A stretch of 64,000 bases of DNA. It comes from Bettongia penicillata ogilbyi. Taxonomy: Eukaryota > Chordata > Mammalia > Diprotodontia > Potoroidae. Shown here piece after piece: positions 1-12,329 of this stretch. The translations under genes were made by a program, and so were the position numbers. The DNA lies in contig JAJHZJ010000399.1 in NCBI GenBank assembly GCA_023548195.1, forward strand, positions 7,197,100 through 7,261,099. Direction: 5' to 3'. The notes beneath the pieces are model-generated. The model was given only the letters and a program-made list of their open reading frames with translations. It ran no database searches and was not told the DNA's origin. How positions within the stretch are numbered: the stretch's first letter is position 1; every line of letters begins with the position of its first letter.

Positions 1-324
1 AAAATATCAGGGTCTTTGAAAACATATTAAAGTGAAATGCAGCTCTATCAGTTAATTGTCAGGTTGTGCAAAACATAAAAGTAAAAACATATATATCTTG
101 TGACTGGGGAAGACAGAGATCCCTTTTACATTTTAAAATATAGAATGAAGTCTTTCAGATATCATCATTGTCTTGACTCTCCCAGGTTACTTGTGAGTCC
201 ACCACATAAGGGTATCTGGAAGAAATGAGAAATAAAAGAGGATGGAACATGCAATTTTTCACAATTTTGGTGTGAGGAAAATACATGAATGTGGAGGAAG
301 AAGTTGAGGGAGGAGATATTACAT
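1..324. other. No recognised feature
   Basis: AT-rich sequence. I see no repeat family, exon-like frame or RNA gene in it. Confidence 0.4.
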
Positions 325-422
325 GTGTGTATGTATACATACATATACATACATATATGCCCAAAGATATATGTGTGTATATACATATACATGTATGTGT
401 GTATATATACACATATGAGTTT

Positions 423-456
<34 letters not shown>
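325..456. repeat. TG/TA microsatellite ending in (AT)n
   Basis: Alternating purine-pyrimidine tract of tatg, tacata and gtgtgtat units that ends in an uninterrupted AT run at about 425-455. The open frames across it on both strands only translate the repeat (IYIY and VYIH strings). Confidence 0.9.
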
Positions 457-459
<3 letters not shown>

Positions 460-481
460 ACATAGTAATTCTCATGTCTTC

Positions 482-575
482 CCATTAAACTGTGAGCTCC
501 TTGAGAGCAAGGGCTATCTTTGGCCTTTTTATTTGCTAAATAAAAGCTTATTGACTGACTGACTTACAATTTGAT
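482..575 (+). mobile_element. L2-like LINE 3' end fragment
   Basis: The string 'actgtgagctccttgagag' followed by 'aagggct' and then 'aataaaagcttattgactga' is the typical end of mammalian L2 elements. The assignment is from family recognition only. Confidence 0.55.
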
Positions 576-3105
576 TTGCAAATACTGTCAAGAGAACAGA
601 ATAAACGAAAGATTTCAAATCTGTAAATGTCCCGCAAGTTATGAGAACATTTATGCATTTATCTTTGTTTTTGCTCATCTTTTACTGTTTATATAATTCT
701 CCTTGGAGGGATTTTTCCTTAAACAATAGTTCTAAGTGCCTAAATACTCAAATGAAATCTCCATGTTTTGGGGGGGTTAGAGGGGCAAACATTATCTAGT
801 TGAAATTTATGAAATGATGATAATATTTTTGTAAAGTGTTTCCCTACAGAAAGGATTAATGGATGTATATTTGCTTTGCACAGAAACTAACTGTACTATC
901 GACTTTACAATGTCAAGCAGCTTCTTTGTTAGGTGAACTGTTGTTGATATTGAAGTTCTGATTTTCAGGATTCAAGAATTTTATTTTTCTCTCCGTTTAG
1001 AACTCATAGATTTTGCCAGAAATAGAGCAGCCTCAATAAATATTATTTCTCAACAGAGATCCAGTAGACTTGAATCTGTTACTGAGAGGGAATATTTAAA
1101 ATAATAACAGCTACAATAAAATATTTAATATATATTGCATAATCAGGGTCCAGGATAGAGTTAAATACATTTGAATTAGGAATTTGAATCTAGATTAACA
1201 TAGAATTTCATATGTGGAGAAAGAATTTGAATAGGCTGAATCAAATTAACTTACTTCCATACATAAGCACAGAATCTGAATCTACTGAATCAAATTAATT
1301 TTAATAAAGTCAGCAATAAATCTAGAAAATCTCAGGCAAAATATAGAAATTTTCTTCTATATTATTTTCGTTAAATTATTTGGATTAACATTTCAGTTCT
1401 TCATTTTGTCTCTGAAGAGAGTACCTTGTTAAAGATTGATTTTTTTTTTTACTCTTACAAATATGCCTTTCTTCAGAGAAGGACAAGAAGACTGCAGATT
1501 CCGACGCAATATGAAGATGAACACTGAAGCAATTTGTTTGGGGGAAAATCTATTGAGTAAAAGGTATTTTAGAGAGCTAGACAAGTTTCTACATTGACAG
1601 TTCATATCAATGAACCTTGAAATATTTTTGGCCAAATTTTCTCGTCCATTTGTACATGTAAGCACAAGTAGAGTCTATGGTAAATTGTTCCCCACTGAAT
1701 GTAATTCTGTTAACAACCATAGAATTTAGGTAAAAACAAATGTTTCTTTGCCTTTCACAACAATAACAACATGAATGTGTCAAAGAAGAATTAAATCATG
1801 CCTGCTAAAAGGATAGCACAAACTTTGAGTCTGAAATTGTAGGTAATTTTAAAAGGAAGAGGGAACATGGAATAGAAAAAGTAAAAGGCATCTTAGGGTT
1901 GTCCTCCAACTTTCTCATTTAACAGGTAGATAAAGTGGGATCTCGAAATCTTTGGGGACAAATTCAACGTAGGATTGCAAGAGATTTATTGGGAATCTGG
2001 AGGATTAAGGTCATTCATGAAAGAATCCTGAATCTAAGGAAAATGGGACATCAAGAGGAAGAAATACCTAGGCTACATATATAACAACCATTTCTAAAAC
2101 TGGATGGAACCAAAAGCTTTATTTGTCTTTGATTACCTTCGCTAGCCTATTGTTAGTGACCGGTACCCCTAAAAATTGTCATCAACATCATCACATTTTT
2201 TTATTGGTATTTTGTTAGACAACTCTTTGACGTCTTAGGAATAAAAACCCTTCTACTGCCTCTGCCATGGAGATAGATGCTTTGAGGTTGAAGCTCACAG
2301 CTTCAGTCACAAATGTTCAATGTGCTATTATCTACGGACTGTGACATAAATATGTATTATTATTCTGTCTTGTCCTTGAAGGGGAAATAAATGAGATTTT
2401 CATGGAATTTCAGGGGTATTCTAGGTCAAATTTCATGAGGAGAGTAATTAAGCAGCAAGTGGTGATAGCTCTGCAAGGCCTCCTTTAATTATAACTGATG
2501 GCATAATTTGAAACTTAGGAAAGAGGGGATATCTGGAGTTAGTGGGTCATTGTGGAATTATTCTCTTTTTGACAATTCCTCCCTCCTCCCCTTTATATCT
2601 TCTTCAGAGTGTAAATGATACCCGAAACTTAAACAGTTCCTTTGTCAGATTTATGGATAAAGGAAGAATTTTGGAGTAAAGAAGACATAAATAGCCTTAC
2701 AAAATGTAAAATTACTGACATAAGATCTAGGAATATAAATGCAAACAGAAAGTCCCTGCTCTCAAGGATATTATATTCTTTCTGTTATTGTTGTTAATGT
2801 GTCTTATTTTATTATTAGGTCTTCCTTCACTTATCCATTGAGAAGGCAATAAATAAATAAGTAGAAGCCATTAGAAATACGTATAGACTTTCAAAACAAA
2901 TTTCGTTATTAGCCACTTTTCCAAAATAAAAAGAAAGAAATCGAAGATAATATGTCTGTTTGTACTCTGAACTCATCAGTTCTTTTTCTGTAAGTGAATA
3001 GCTTGTTTAATGATAAGCATTTCACAATTATGATTGGTCATTGTGTTGATCATTAGATTGAATAGAAAATAGAAAAATGACAAGTGCTGGGGAAATAGGG
3101 GAAAA
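576..3105. other. Unique AT-rich stretch, no gene recognised
   Basis: No protein family, RNA gene or clear repeat was recognised. A short piece at about 2820-2920 ('ccattgagaaggcaa' and then 'ctttcaaaac') resembles the minus-strand HAL1 3' UTR seen elsewhere in the window, but it is too short and diverged to call with confidence. Confidence 0.4.
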
Positions 3106-3109
3106 TTAG

Positions 3110-3730
3110 TAAAGTAATATGCTGTTGGTGGAGCTGTGAACTAGTCATCCTATTCTAGAAAGCAATTTGAAACTATTGCCCATAAACTATTAAATTACAT
3201 AATTCTTGATCAGCAAAATATACTACAAGGTAATCACAGGGGCATAGTGTCCATATGCAAAAAAAAAAAAATTGTGGAAGCAAAGAATTGGAAACTTGGG
3301 AGAATGTCTATCAAATAGAGAATGGCTGAACAAGAATGGGATGGAATACTATTGTGCTATAAGGGATGATAAAGAGAATGGTTTCAGAAAATTTCCGTGA
3401 AGACTAGTATGAAATGTTGCACAATGAAAAGAGAAGCACAAGAAAAAATATACAGTAAAAGCAGTATTAAGATCATCAACTGTGAAAGGAGCTTTCACTG
3501 TAATGAGAGGAAGACAACACATAAAAAAGAAGCTGAGAGGCAGGGCTACGGGTAAGGGAAATGTAGCTATCTCCATGGAGGCATTGTAGAGAAAGTGTAG
3601 AATCTGGGTCCAAACACAGACAGGAATTAAGACATTGCTTGTTTTCAATGCTTTCCTTGAAATGCAGTTCTGAAAGGAACTACTAAGTCACAGAAAGGGA
3701 CCACAGAAGGAAACTATACTACCAGTATGA
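3110..3730 (+). mobile_element. L1 LINE 3' UTR fragment
   Basis: The order of motifs ('ctgttggtggagctgtgaac', later 'aatggctgaacaagaatggg', 'tggaatactattgtgctata', then 'gatgataaagagaatgg') matches the 3' UTR of marsupial-type L1. The same sequence appears inverted in the minus-strand copies that follow. It has no ORF2 and an internal A-run near 3260-3272. Confidence 0.65.
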
Positions 3731-3769
3731 GAGATGCATGCTGAAAAAAAGAGTTAGGACTAATGGAAT

Positions 3770-5999
3770 GAACTATGAGAAAGAAGAAATGAAACAAAAA
3801 AAAGAGAGAGCAGATAATATGCTTCAATCAGCATTCAAACTTCATAGTTGATTCTCTGGATGTGGATAGCATTTTCCATCATTAGACATTTTGAGTTGTC
3901 TTAGAACCATGCATTGCTGAGAAGAACTAATCTATCAAAGCTAGTCATCATACAATATAACTATAATTCCGTACAATCTTCTCCTGGTTCTGCTTCCCTC
4001 ACTAAATGTCAGTTCATATAAGACTTTCAAGCTATTTTTGAAATCCACCTGCTCATCACTTTTATTGAACAATATTACTCCATTACATTCATATACCGTA
4101 ACTTGTTCTGCAATTCTCCAATTGATGAGCATCCTGTCAGTTTCCAGTTCTTGGCCAGCACTAAATGAACTGCTATAAATATTTTTATACATGTGGGTTC
4201 TTTTCCCATTTGCATTATACCTTTGAGATATGGCAATAGAAGTGGTGTTGCTGGGTCAAAGGCTATGCACATTTTCATGCCCTTTTGGTCATGTTCCCAA
4301 TTGCTGGCCAAAATGATTGGAACAGTTCACAACTCCACCAACAATGAATTAGTGTTCTAAATCTCTTACATCTTCTCCAACATTCATCATCTTCCTGTTC
4401 TGTCATGTAGCTAATCTGATAAGTGTGATGTGGTACTTCAGAGTTATTTTGATTTGCATTTCTCTAATCAATAATGATTGAGAGCACTTTTTTGTATGCC
4501 TATAGATAAACTTAATTTCTTCCTCTAAAAACTGACTGTTCATATCATTTGATTATTTCTCAATTGGTGAATGACTTGTTATTTGACTCACTTCTGTACA
4601 TATATTTGAGAAATAAGGCCTTCATCAGAGACATGGTGTGTAAATTTCCCCCCATTTTCTTCTTCCCTCCAAATCTTGGTTGCATTGGCTTTGTGCAAAA
4701 ATTTCACAATTGAATGTAATCAAAATTATCCATTTAAAATTTCATGATGTTCTCTATCTCTTGTTTTGTCATAAATTCATTGATTCTCCACGAATCTGAG
4801 AGAAAAACTATTCCTTGCTTTCGAAGATTGCTTATAGATCAGCTGTTACATCTAAATCATAAACTCATTTTGACTTTATTCTGCTATATATTGTAAGAAC
4901 CTCATCTAGGCCCAGTTTCTACCATACTATTTTCCAATTTTCCCAGGAGTTTTTGTCAAATAGTGACATCTTATCCAGAGGTCAGAGACTTTGGATTTAT
5001 CAAACAGCAGATTACTGTAGTCATCGAGTGTACCTAAACTATTCCTTTTATCTATCCTTCTGTTTCTTAGATGATTGCTGCTTTGTAATACAATTTAAGA
5101 TGTGGTATGACTCAGCCACCTTCCCTAACATTTCTTTTCATTAATTTCCTTAATATTATTCTGCTCTTCTGCATGAATTTTTATGTTTTTTCCAGCTGTA
5201 CAAAATCATTTTTATAGTTTGATTGACATTGTACTAAATAAGTAAATTAGTTTACCTAAAACTGTCATTTTTGTTATATTAGCTGGGCCTACCCACTAGC
5301 AACTGATATTTTTCCAGTTATTTAGATATGACTTAATTTGTAATTGTGTTCATATATTCATTCCCTAGGCTTGTTATGGCAGGTAGTCTCCCAAATATTT
5401 TGTAATGTCTATAGAAACTTCGAATGAAATTTTTCTTTCTACCTCTTGCTGTTGGCATTTGTTAGTAAAATACAGTACTGCCAAAGATTTATGTGGGTTT
5501 ATTTTACATCCTGAAATTTTGCTAAAGTTATTTATTATTTCAAGTAGTTTTTTACTCGATTCCCTAGGATTCTTCAAGTATGTTATCATATTCTCAGCAA
5601 AGAGTGATAGCTTTGTTTCTTTTTTGCTATTCTAATTCCTTCAATTTATTTTTCTTCTCTTATTGCTAAAGCTAAAGTTTTTAGTAACATATTGAGTAAT
5701 AGAGATGATATCGGAAATTCTTCTTTTACTTTCCAAACTAAATGGAAATGTTTCTAGCGTATACCTGTTACATATAACACTTGTTGATGGGTTTAGGTAA
5801 ATGTTACATATCATTTTAAGGATGACTCCATTTATTGCTATGATCTCTGATGTTTTTAATAAGGAGGGGTACTGTATTGTGTCAAAAGCTTATTCTCCAT
5901 CTATTAAAATAATCATACAGTTTTTGGCTAGTTTTATTATTGATACGTTTCTCTCTTCTAAAAATTTTGTTTACTTATCTGATTTCACTTTTCAATAAT
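3770..5999 (-). mobile_element. L1 LINE, 5'-truncated, minus strand
   Basis: Read on the minus strand this is a degraded L1 carrying part of the ORF2 reverse transcriptase, the ORF2 C-terminal region and the 3' UTR. The best frame (5374-5589, minus) encodes an L1-type RT segment containing 'KLLEIINNFSKISGCKINPH', which corresponds to the human L1 region around 'FSKVSGYKIN'. Stops and frameshifts break the reading frame throughout, so it is a dead copy. It abuts a plus-strand L1 3' fragment on its left and a second minus-strand L1 on its right. Confidence 0.8.
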
Positions 6000-6160
6000 C
6001 ACTGCCATAAGATTTTCAGTTCCAGATTTTCTCCTTATCCCCTCTCCTGTGCCCAAGGGAGCAGGCAATCTGATGCAGGCTCTATATATGCATTCATATT
6101 AAATATATTTTCACATTAGTCATGTTGTAAAGAAGTATTAGTTCTTGTGGGAGAAAACAC

Positions 6161-6196
<36 letters not shown>

Positions 6197-7330
6197 CAGA
6201 GACAGAGAGAGAACACAAATAATATTCTTCAATCTCCATTTGGACTCCAGAGTTCTTTTCTTCTGGATGTGAATAGTACTTTTCATCGTGAGTCATTTGA
6301 AGTTGTCATGCATTCTTGTATTGCTAGTAAGAGATAAACCTATCAAAGATATTCGTTTCACAATGTTGCTATTACTATGTACAATATTGTTCTGGTACTT
6401 CTAAATTCATTCAGGAAAACTTCACAGAAGTCTTTCCAGGTGTTTATGAAGTTCCCCTGCTCATCATTTGTAATGGAACAATCTTATTCTGTCAAATTTA
6501 TATACCACAATGTGTTCAGTCATTCAGCATTTGATAAGCATCCCCTTAATTTCCAATTCTTTGCCACCACTAAAAGAGCTGCTATAAATATTATTGTACA
6601 TGTGAGTCGTTTTCCTGTTTTTATCATCTCTTTGGGTCACAGAACTAGAAGTGGCACTGTTGGGTCAAACAGTATGCACATTTTGCACCTCTTTCATACT
6701 TTCAAATTGCTCTCCGGAATGGTTGGATCAGGTCACAACTCCACTAACAATGCATTTGTGTTCCAGTTTTCCCACATCTTCTTCAGCATTTATCATTTTC
6801 CTGTTTTGTGCCATTATAAGTATCTGTGGTACCTCAGAGTTGTACTGTGCATTTTTCTAATCAATAATGATTTAGAACATGTTTTCATATGACAGGTGAG
6901 AGCTTTAGTTTCTTTCTCTGAAAACTGCCTGTCCATATCCTTTGACTATTTATCAGAATGACTTGTATTCTTGTACATTTGACTCAGTTCACTTTATATT
7001 TGAGAAATGCCATAATTAGGCACTGATTGCAACATTCATCCCCAGTTTTCCGCTTCCTTTCTAATCTTGGTTGCACTGCCTTTATTTGTGTGAATCCTTT
7101 TCAATTTAATGTCATCAAAATTACCCAGTTTGCATTTCCCAATATTTTCTATCTCTTGTTTGGTCATGAATTCTTCTGTTCTCCAAATATCAGACTATTC
7201 CTATCTCTCCCAGTTTGCTTATACTTTAGCCTTCAAGTCTAAAGAGGACATGATAAGGAGCTGTTTTGACTTTATCTTGCTATAGAGTGTAAGATTTTAG
7301 CTTATGCCTAGTTTTGCATGATTATTATTT
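6000..7330 (-). mobile_element. Second L1 LINE 3' end, minus strand
   Basis: It repeats the motif order of the neighbouring L1: a 3' terminal segment at 6005-6130, then 'ctctttgggtcacagaacta', 'ttctaatcaataatgattta' and a degraded ORF2 end near 7300. Because the 3' UTR starts again at about 6000, it is a separate insertion and not a continuation of the L1 at 3770-5999. A short GA-rich microsatellite at 6162-6208 lies inside it. Confidence 0.75.
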
Positions 7331-7843
7331 GTTATAGGAAGTTGTTTTGTTAATGGAAAGGCTATAGAAGGAACAAGAAAATTACAAATAGATGTACTAA
7401 GACATGAGGAAAGAAAGTCACTACAAAATTTTATTTTTTTATATTTTATTTTTTATTTATTTTTGTGTTTATTTATTTATTTTTAGTTTTCAACATTCAT
7501 TTTCACAAAATTATGAGTTGCAAATTTTCTTCCCATCTCTCCCCTCCACCCACTCCAAAATACTGGGCATTATGAATACCTCTTCCCTCAATCTGCTCTC
7601 ATTTCTATCACACGCCTTCCTTCCCTTATCCCCATTTGTTTCTATTCTTGTAAGGCAAGATAGATTAGTAAAGACCATTACCTGTATTTCTTATTTCCCA
7701 ATTGTACGTAAAACAATTCTCAACATTCATTCCTAACTTTGAGTTCCAATTTCTCTCCCTTCCTTCCTCCCTACCCATTTCCACTGAGAAGGCAAGCAAT
7801 TCAATATAGGCTATATATGTGTAGTTTTTCAAAAGACTTCTAT

Positions 7844-8115
7844 AATAACATGTTTTGATATATATAATAACATGAAATATATATAATTATATTATATAAC
7901 ATGAAATATATTAATAATATATATATTATTATATATATATATATAATATAATATATAATATAATATATAATAATATATATATTATATAATAATAACATGT
8001 TTTGATATATATAATAACATGAAATATATATAATTATATTATATAACATGAAATATATTAAATAACATGAAATATATATATAAAAATATAATAACATTTG
8101 ATATATATAATAACA
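7844..8115. repeat. AT-rich minisatellite with two ~70-bp direct copies
   Basis: The blocks at 7844-7913 and 7991-8061 are near-identical and start with 'aataacatgttttgatatat'. They are offset by 147 bp, and a partial third copy begins near 8088. The AT runs between them are strongly self-complementary. The frames across this region encode only YYI/IYI strings. Confidence 0.85.
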
Positions 8116-8534
8116 TGAAATAACCATATTTCATTTCATCCTATCCTACCCCCATATTTAGTCTTTTCTTTCTTTTGACCTTGCTCCTACCCAAAAATGT
8201 TTACTTCGAATTGCCCCCTCCTCCCTTCTATCATCCACCCACCCCACATATGCTCTTCTCCCCTACTTTCCTGTAGTGTTAGATATTCATACAAAATTGA
8301 GTGAGCATGTTATTCCTTCCTTTAGCCAAATGTGATAAGAGTAAGCTTCATTTTTTCCCTCTCACCTCCTCTCTTTTCTCTCCATGAAAAAAGTTTTTCC
8401 CTGCCTCTTTTATGAGAGATAATTCACACCATTCCATTTCTCCATTTCTTTTCCCAATGTATTCCTCTCTCATTCCCTAATTTTATAGTTTTACATATCC
8501 TGCTTTCCTATTCAATTCACACTGTGCTCTGTAT

Positions 8535-8602
8535 GTATACACACACATATATATGTATGCATATATACACACACATATATGTATGTGTTTGTGTATGTGT
8601 AT
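8535..8602. repeat. CA/TA microsatellite in HAL1 3' UTR
   Basis: Mixed acac/atat/gtgt tract in copy A, at the same 3' UTR position as the (CA)n or (TG)n tracts of copies C, D, G and J. Confidence 0.8.
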
Positions 8603-8741
8603 CATACCTCCAACTACCCAAATACTGAGAAAAGTATCGAGTTACAAATATTATCTTTCCACGTAGGAATGTAAACAGTACAACTTTAGTAAGTCCCTTA
8701 TGATTTCTCTTTCCTATTTACCTTTTCATGCTTGTCTTGAT

Positions 8742-9835
8742 GCACGTGTTTGAAAGTTAAATTTTCTACTCAACTCTGATCTTTTCATCAAGAATACTTG
8801 AAAGTCCTCTATTTTATTGAAAGACTATTTTTTTCCCTGAAATATTAGAGTCAGTTTTGCTGGTTAGGTGATTCTTTATTTTAATCCTAGTTCCTTTGAC
8901 TTCTGGAATATCCTGTTCCAAGCATTTTGATCCCTTAATATAGAAGCCGCTAGATCTTGTGCTTCCCTCATTGTATTTCCACTGTACTCGAACTGTTTCT
9001 TTCCAGGTGCTTCCAATAATTTCTCCTTGACCTGAGAACTCTGTAACTTGGATACAATATTCCTAGAAGTCTCTCTTTTCAGATCTCTTTCAGGCAGTGA
9101 TTTTCAATATTTATTTTTTCCTCTGATTCTAGAATATCATGGCAGTTTTGCTTGATAATTTCATGAAAGATGAAATCTAGTCTATTTTTTTGATCATGGC
9201 TTTCAGATAGTCCCATAATTTTTAAATTGTCCTCTTGCATCTATTTACCAGGTCAGTTGTTTTTCCAATGAGATGTTTCACATTATCTCATTTATTTTAT
9301 TCTTTTGGTTTTGTTTTGTAATTTCTTGATCTGTCATAAAGTCTTTAGCTTCCATCTGCTCCATTCTGAGTTCTAAAGAACTATTTTCTTCAGTGAGCTT
9401 TGGAACCTCCTTTTCCATTTGGTTAATTCTACTTGTTAAAGCATTATTCTCCTCATTGGCTTTTTCTACCTCTTTTACCAATTGAGTTAACCTATTTTGA
9501 AAGGTGCTATTTTCTTCAGCATTCTTTTTGCGTCTCTGTTAGCAAACTGTTGACTCATTGTTCATGATTTTCTTGCATTGCTCCCATTTCTTTTCTCAAT
9601 TTTTCCTCTACCTCTCTTACTTGATTTTCAAAATCCTCTTTGAGCCCTTTCATGACCTGAGACAATTCTATATTTATTTTGGAGGTTTTGAATGCAGAAT
9701 TCTTGACTTTTATGTCTTCCTCTTATGGTATGCATTGTTCTTCCTCATTCAAAAGGATGGAGGAAAATAACACTTCACCAAGAACGTAGCTTTCTGTAGT
9801 CTCACATTTTCCCTTTTTTGGGCCCTTTTCCAGCT
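8742..9835 (-). pseudogene. L1-type ORF1 pseudogene of copy A
   Basis: Degraded L1 ORF1, the RNA-binding chaperone that forms L1 ribonucleoprotein particles. The coiled-coil part is recognisable at 9278-9481 (heptad-rich, containing 'RINQMEKEVPKLTEENSSL'). The RRM and C-terminal domain follow to about 8742 with several stops and frameshifts. It cannot make a full protein. It carries the ancestral sense codon (GAA) at the position where copies C and D have TAA. Confidence 0.75.
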
Positions 9836-9867
9836 AGTTACCTGCTGAAAGAGATCGCAAATTGAAA

Positions 9868-10690
9868 ACACCATGGAATATTGTTGTAAATTTCAATATT
9901 ATGAAGTCATGTAGAAATTACTGCAAACAGCTAGAAAGAAACAATTCAAATGTCAAGGAACCAGTCAGGATCACACAGGACCATGCAGCTTCTACATGAA
10001 AGGTCAGAAGGACTGGAGTATCATATTCTATAAAGCAAAGGAGCTTGGGCTACAGCCAAGGATCAACTACCCCCGAAAATTAGCACAAACTTTCAGGCAA
10101 TTGCACGTACATTTAGTGACACTAGGGATTTCCAGATGTTCCTGATGAAAAGATCAGAGTTCAATAAACCATTTGATCTTCTAATACAAGACTCAAGAAA
10201 GGACTAAGAAGTAAACAGTGTAAAAAAAAAAGAAAAAAACTTGTTGTTCAAAAAGGTCAAACCCTTTGAATCCCTGTATTATACTTCTTAATCTTGAGCA
10301 TTGTATATTTATTACATCATTTAAAAGGATATACAAAGGTAGAGGGTGTAGGTATAAATTAACTGGTATGATAATACAAAGCCTAATTAAGGAATGTGCA
10401 GGAAGAAGATGAAAGGAGGATACAGAAAAGTGTAATTTGCATCACATGAAGAAAACCAAGAACAAATTAGAGTGGAGAGAAAGATGGGAGGGAGATGAGC
10501 ATTGCTTGAACTTTACTCTCATTATATTTAGTTCAAGGAGGAAATAGCATTCTCAGTTATTTAGAAATCTAACGTCCTCCAGGCAGTAGCAAAAGAAAGG
10601 GGAAAGTAAAGGGAGGGAATTGTTAGAAGGGAGGGAAGAGGTAGCAATGGAAAAGGGAAGGGAAAGTGAGAAGAGCTGAAAAAAAGAGAA
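9868..10690 (+). mobile_element. L1/HAL1 ORF1 C-terminal fragment plus 3' UTR, copy K
   Basis: A plus-strand fragment that begins inside the ORF1 C-terminal domain. Recognisable pieces correspond to 'NIVAKF', 'RITQD-AAS' and 'KELGL-PRI-YP' of the better copies, with many substitutions. ORF1 ends near 10205 and is followed by a diverged purine-rich 3' UTR. It lies between minus-strand pieces A and B, and it overlaps B by about 50 residues of ORF1, so the two are not simply halves of one copy. Confidence 0.6.
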
Positions 10691-10696
10691 GGAAGA

Positions 10697-11535
10697 TCCA
10701 AGTTCCTTTGCCTTGTCAGATATTGTATTCCAAGACCCTCAATTTTTTAATGTAGAATCTGCAAGGTGCTTCATAGTTCTGACTGCGATTTCATGATATT
10801 TAAAGTGTTTCTTTCTGGATACTTGTGGTATTTTATCCTTATCTCATAATTCTGGACATTTGCTGCAATATTCCTAGGTGTTTTCAATTTGGATTCTCTT
10901 TCAGGAAGTGATCTGTGAGTGGATTCTTTGAATGATTAATTTACTTTCAGGTTCTAGGGCCTCAAGGCATGTTTCCTTGATGATTTCTTGAAATGTGCTG
11001 TCCAGGCACATTTTTGGTTGTGGCTTTCAGGGAGACCAATAATTTTTAAAGTACTTCTTCTGAATCTATTTTCCAGGTCAGTTGTGTTTCCAATAAATAT
11101 TACCTATTCTTCTATTTTTAATTCTTCTGATTTTGTGGAACTGATTTTTGATGACTCATAGAGCTGTTAGCTTTCACTTGCCCATTCTAATTATTAATGG
11201 AGTGTTTACTTTGGTTACTTTTTGTAGCTCCTTTTGAATTTGGACAATTCCACTTTTTAAGTAATTATCTTCTTCAATGTACTTCTTCCCATTTTGTCGA
11301 TTGTATTTTCAGAAGAATTGTTCAATTTTCCCTCTACTTCTCTTATTTGCCTTTTAAAATCATTTTTTATATCTTCTAAGAAGGTTTTTGTGCTTGAAAT
11401 GAGTTCATATATCCCTTTGGGATTTTAGATATGGGTATATGAACAATGTTGCCCTCTCCTGATTTTGTTTTTATCTTCCCTATCCCCAAGATACATTTAT
11501 ATGGTCATTGTTTTTCTTTTTTTTCCATTTTGCTT
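10697..11535 (-). pseudogene. Truncated L1-type ORF1 of copy B
   Basis: A degraded ORF1 running from an approximate start near 11530 to a cut-off just before the motif that reads KELGLKPRITYP in other copies. No long frame survives. It is identified by alignment to the better ORF1 copies at 18847-19947 and 30489-31587. Confidence 0.55.
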
Positions 11536-12250
11536 ATTTACCTTTTGTTATGATTTTAAATTTATCTCTTTTTCTATTGCACAGAGAGCACTGTTCCAGG
11601 CTTCTTGTACTGGAGGTTAAGATCCTGCTTACTGATTTGCTGAAGTAGGGATTACTTCTGGCTTTCTGTGTTGCTTCCAATCTTGTCCCCTAGTCCCCTT
11701 CAGACACAGCAAGAGGGACTCTTTCGATTAATTCCTCTAGCTTCCTGAGCTAAAAGACTGATCTACCTAGTCTTTCTGCTTGTTCAGCTATTTCAGGATT
11801 TTTCCTTGGGCAATATTATCTGGGTTTATCAATGTCAGTAATGGAGGGTGAGGGTAATTTACTGCTTACTCCAACATCGTGTCTCCTGGAAGTGAAAATA
11901 GGTGGTTTTTTCAAAAATTTAGTGTCTAGATTCCTAGTTGCAGGAGCAGCTGCTGCTCCTGAAGCTGCCATGGCTTCTATGAATCCAGTTACTCCCAGGG
12001 CCTGCTCCTGTTTTTCTGGGGCTGGAGGCTTTTTGCCATGCCCTGCTCTGGCCTGTGCTTCTCTCTCACCAAGTTCTAACAGATCTCTCCCACTGACTTT
12101 CTAGGTTGTCTCTGGTGTCAGTAGTCTGAGAAGTCAGGAAATTTCCACTGCTCTCAGTGATTCAGTACTCTGAGTCCTGCTCTGGTCTTACTAGGTATGT
12201 GACAATGCTAGACTGAGCTTCTCTCTGTATAACTCAGGCAATATTCACAG
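10697..12250 (-). mobile_element. L1/HAL1 fragment with class II 5' UTR, copy B
   Basis: Minus-strand element with about 700 bp of 5' UTR (11540-12250) and an ORF1 that is cut off in its C-terminal domain, so there is no 3' UTR. The 5' UTR resembles that of copy E ('cagttccagggcctgcttct' in E and a close counterpart here) and is unrelated in sequence to the 5' UTR of copies C, D, G and J. Confidence 0.65.
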
Positions 12251-12329
12251 TAGCAATGGTAAATATGATTATGCCAGCAAAGTTATGAATGACAAAATAT
12301 AACAGAACTTCCGTGTAGAAGGCAGAAGA

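Larger units (their letters stand above)
7430..9840 (-). mobile_element. HAL1-like half-L1 element, copy A, minus strand
   Basis: On the minus strand it runs from the L1-type ORF1 start (near 9835) through ORF1 to a 3' UTR ending in an A/T-rich tail (7430-7486), with no ORF2 between them. It lacks a 5' UTR: homology to other copies stops near 9840, where a plus-strand fragment begins. An AT-rich minisatellite (7844-8110) has expanded inside its 3' UTR at a place where other copies have a short unique spacer. Confidence 0.75.

Noticed and set aside
155..488. Frames rich in IY and VYIH near the window start
   Set aside because: They translate a TA/TG microsatellite.
7844..8115. CRISPR-like direct repeats
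   Set aside because: The repeats are AT-rich, only two to three copies, and the spacers are themselves AT repeats; this is eukaryotic DNA.
9841..12250. K and B as a single twin-primed insertion
   Set aside because: Twin priming puts the inverted 5' part upstream of the sense 3' part. Here the order is the opposite, and the two pieces also overlap in ORF1.
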